From positions 116,246,473-116,310,472 of the forward strand of contig CM054180.1 of assembly GCA_028829895.1 (NCBI GenBank): DNA of 64,000 bases. The letters are read 5' to 3'. Source of the stretch: Sinotaia quadrata (taxonomy: Eukaryota > Mollusca > Gastropoda > Architaenioglossa > Viviparidae). The notes beneath the pieces are model-generated. The model saw nothing but the letters and a program-made list of their open reading frames with translations, was not told the origin of the DNA and searched no databases. The position numbers were made by a program, and so were the translations under genes. Below, one piece after another: positions 61,669 to 64,000 of the stretch (position 1 is the stretch's first letter; the number at the start of each line of letters is the position of its first letter).

Positions 61669-62425
61669 CTTGTTACGTTCCCAGTATTTATTTAAAGACC
61701 CTGCTTAGAATAATTAAAGACTTTAAATATAATTAATTCCTTCTCTCATATTCTATGCAGACTGGATGCTCAATTTATTATTTGACTAATTAAAAGTGTA
61801 TCTCGTAGTTCAGACGACAAATTTACAACTAATAAACTGCGAACTTTTAGCTAGATTTGAAACAGTTAAATCCCTCTAATTTAATACGCATTCGTTGTCA
61901 ACTTTCTGCTCATTCGCCCCCATTCAAATCTAAGAATCTATTGGTCTATCATGCATATTAATTAACTACTAAGAGGTATTAACAAGAAAAATAAGATTTA
62001 ATAAAGTTTAACAAATTAACAATAATCAAAGACGACGCGAATAATCTACTACTCTGTCTCTACGCGCATGTGTTCGATTCTTGTCACAAAACTGCCAACA
62101 ATTGTTCGTTTAACATTTGTACTCTGTGATTGTACTCAGCTGGATTGCTTGTATCAGCCTGGTCTCTTTATTAGGTCAGTCAGTCTAATTTCACAGTCCC
62201 GCTCTAGCGACGCACGTGGTGCCTGAGGAAAGATGCTCCTTTTTCCTGTAGTTAGGGAACTTGAATTTTAACGACATGGACCCTCAATGTAGAGTTCACC
62301 AGCAGAACCAAAGCAAGGCGAGGTAAGGCATGGACAATAGGAACCGATCTCTTTATGAGAAGTCGAATGGTATCTTGATTCTCAACGGCTTGTCGGCTTG
62401 CCCCTCGTGACCGGAGTTAGCTGAA

Positions 62426-62653
62426 ATGGACCTAGCTAATGTGTTTCTCGCAGTGACGGAGCGGAAGCGTGTAGGTACATATATAGAAGAGCATGTTGCG
62501 TATCACGTGACTATTCGCGAAGCATGTAGTTGGTTCGAGAACCGGACAATGGTCCTAAAGTTACATAACATCTTGACCTGTTCTAGAAGCACTTCGAAAA
62601 AGGAAGCTTTGAACAAAGGAGTCAAGGGTTTCAAATATTCGAATTTGAAGTAA
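62426..62653 (+). other. 75-codon antisense frame, second LTR copy
   Basis: Exact duplicate of 56167-56394; see that entry. Probably not coding. Confidence 0.12.
62480..62485 (-). promoter_or_regulatory. TATA-like word in the 5' LTR
   Basis: TATATA within CTTCTATATATGTACC on the - strand, followed about 30 bases on by sequence that would be the start of R. The same word is at 56221-56226 in the other LTR. No other good TATA word with suitable spacing to the AATAAA was seen. Confidence 0.4.
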
Positions 62654-62703
62654 ACAAGGCTAAGTGGGTCATCAGGTCGGGCATTTTTATCAGACTTGTG
62701 ACA

Positions 62704-62708
62704 CTTAC
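62704..62708. repeat. Target-site duplication, right copy (CTTAC)
   Basis: Matches 55407-55411 exactly. Confidence 0.93.
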
Positions 62709-62799
62709 TTCATTTACTAAACACGAAAGTGGCTAAATGATTGCATGTACTGTAAATGGTTTAATTAATCTTTAAAATGTCGCGATCTGTTTGCATTTC

Positions 62800-63075
62800 G
62801 GCTTTGAAACATCGGGATTTGATGACGTTTGAGCTTGAAAACATTGGGATAGATGACGTTTGAGCTTGAAAACATTGGGATAGATGGCGTTTGAGCTTGA
62901 AAACATCGAGCTGTGATGACGTTTGAGCTTGAAAACATCGCGATTTGATGACTCTTTCAGCTGAAAACATCGCTGTCTCGGGTCATTACAGCTTCACAAA
63001 CTTGGAATATGAATACACTTTGGCTTTTAAGCATCACGATTGAAGACATTTAGGCTGAGAAACATCAGTAAATTG
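62800..63075. repeat. Minisatellite, about 30-34-bp unit, 7-8 copies
   Basis: Unit GATGACGTTTGAGCTTGAAA plus ACATTGGGATA. The first five copies are good; the right ones decay to GAAGACATTTAGGCTGAGAA and similar. It starts 100 bp from the retrotransposon end. Confidence 0.88.
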
Positions 63076-64000
63076 TTGAAAGATTTGGAAGTTCTGCAGA
63101 TTTGTGTCCAGCGACAAATTAAAATACGTTATCATGTACCCTTTCACAATGAAATGCAGGTGCGATGTTTTAAGTCAGCTGAAATAGTATATCAGTACTA
63201 ACACAAAACCGTTGAATTTAATTCGAGCGTGCTCCGAGCTAGATAACTTGAATTTTGTGTGTTTCGTCTGCTGTTGGCAGGCAGACTTTTACACTACATT
63301 CGTACTAAACTGAAACGTCATTCCATACAGACGGGTGAGAAAGTTCTCTCGTTTAATTATTTCTCTCAGTCTCCCTGTGTGTGTTTGCGCGCGCGCGTGT
63401 GTGTTTAACACACTCTTCAGGCATATAAGATACTTTTCTCGGACCACCATCTGAGACTTGTCTAAATGAATGTTGAAATACACGTCGTTCCCTATGACAA
63501 AAGCCTTGCCTCTCCAGCAATTTCCCAAAGGAATCCGACACGGAGAAGCGAAGAAACGGTAAGAAAACGCTGCTTGTCAAATCTGACGTCTCGAGCTTTC
63601 GGTAGCAACGTCAAGTGACGCGAAATTATACATCTGCCCAGTTCATTACGTTTCATGATGACGTTGTCCCTTCGGATTTGTGCAAATTCATTAGCAAGCG
63701 TAAAACTCAGCTTTGTGGTCTTCCTTCTTGCATTCAAAGTCCTCAGAAAGACTCAAGCACTGAAGGAGGTTAGTGCCTATGATCCTCGCAAACAATCAAT
63801 AAGCCTTATTTCCAGAATTGCCCTATTTAGTGTGCAGTAAAGAGGTGTATGTTGGTATCTTACGTTATTTGTTACGTATTAATAATACGTGTTTTTATAT
63901 ATATATATAAATGTGTGTGTGTGTGAGTGTGTGTGAGTGCTCACGCACACATTTGTGTGTAAGGTAAAATCTGCTTTTATATAATTTTGTTAGCTTTTGC
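63076..64000. other. Presumed intronic DNA, right edge
   Basis: Contains an alternating GTGTTTGCGCGCGCGCGTGTG patch near 63379-63402 and a TATATA then TG run at 63896-63935. No exon of NOS1AP or any other gene is recognised. Confidence 0.4.

Larger units (their letters stand above)
55412..62703 (-). mobile_element. Full-length Ty3/gypsy-type LTR retrotransposon, Gmr1-like domain order
   Basis: A 7292-bp element on the - strand. It has 1033-bp LTRs (55412-56444 and 61671-62703) that start TG and end CA and are identical by eye. Flanks carry the 5-bp duplication CTTAC. Inside, in element order, are a primer-binding site candidate next to the right LTR, a 0.6-kb leader, a coiled-coil gag frame, a capsid-like gag frame, a pol frame (zinc knuckle, protease, integrase, reverse transcriptase, RNase H) and a polypurine tract next to the left LTR. 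No env-like frame exists. The placement of integrase before reverse transcriptase marks the Gmr1-like group. All pol catalytic residues are present, but gag-pol is split over three frames. It is antisense to the NOS1AP exon 6.4 kb upstream. Confidence 0.96.
61671..62703 (-). repeat. 5' LTR of the retrotransposon
   Basis: 1033 bp, identical by eye to 55412-56444. It drives element transcription towards lower coordinates, away from NOS1AP sense. Confidence 0.96.

Noticed and set aside
55412..62703. Endogenous retrovirus with env
   Set aside because: Only about 220 bp separate the pol stop from the 3' LTR and no env-like frame exists, so it is a retrotransposon without an envelope gene.

Overview
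This window reads as nuclear DNA of an invertebrate animal. It has no operons or bacterial-type gene density. It is AT-leaning and very rich in CA/TG, GA/CT, TTTC and TATC microsatellites and in minisatellites with 20-90 bp units. It holds one clear spliced coding exon with canonical AG/GT borders and a full-length Ty3/gypsy-type LTR retrotransposon. Degraded pieces of other mobile or multicopy families (a DUF4817-like helix-turn-helix and a CXC/tesmin-like cysteine motif) fit a mollusc or other lophotrochozoan. That assignment is inference; no species-diagnostic gene is present.

Host gene: a 72-nt exon at 48959-49030 (+) encodes 24 residues that closely match the start of the PTB domain of NOS1AP/CAPON, the adaptor of neuronal nitric oxide synthase. 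It is flanked by a good 3' splice site and GTAAGT. I find neither the preceding (start-codon) exon nor the following exon. The simplest reading is that about 49 kb to the left is intron 1 and about 15 kb to the right is intron 2 of one large + strand gene. A pure-pyrimidine TTTC tract of nearly 400 bp ends about 70 bp before this exon.

Left part (1-48.9 kb): intronic sequence with microsatellites and about 20 distinct minisatellites, several with units close to 50 bp. It also holds a DUF4817-like fragment near 22.7 kb, a frameshifted relic of a CXC-motif family at 40.0-40.5 kb (-), a possible tRNA-derived SINE relic near 32.6 kb, two possible small exons (3.4 and 21.5 kb), and a repeat-poor block at 33.6-34.3 kb dense in homeodomain, POU and E-box-like words that could be an enhancer.

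Right part: a 7292-bp LTR retrotransposon (55412-62703) lies on the - strand, antisense to NOS1AP. It has 1033-bp LTRs that are identical by eye, a 5-bp target duplication (CTTAC), a PBS candidate, a polypurine tract, and gag and pol frames. Its pol order is protease, integrase, reverse transcriptase, RNase H. The integrase therefore lies before the RT, the Ty1/copia-like order known from Gmr1-like Ty3/gypsy elements. The gag/pol reading frame changes twice, both times by +1. The element looks very recently inserted, but whether it is autonomous is unclear.
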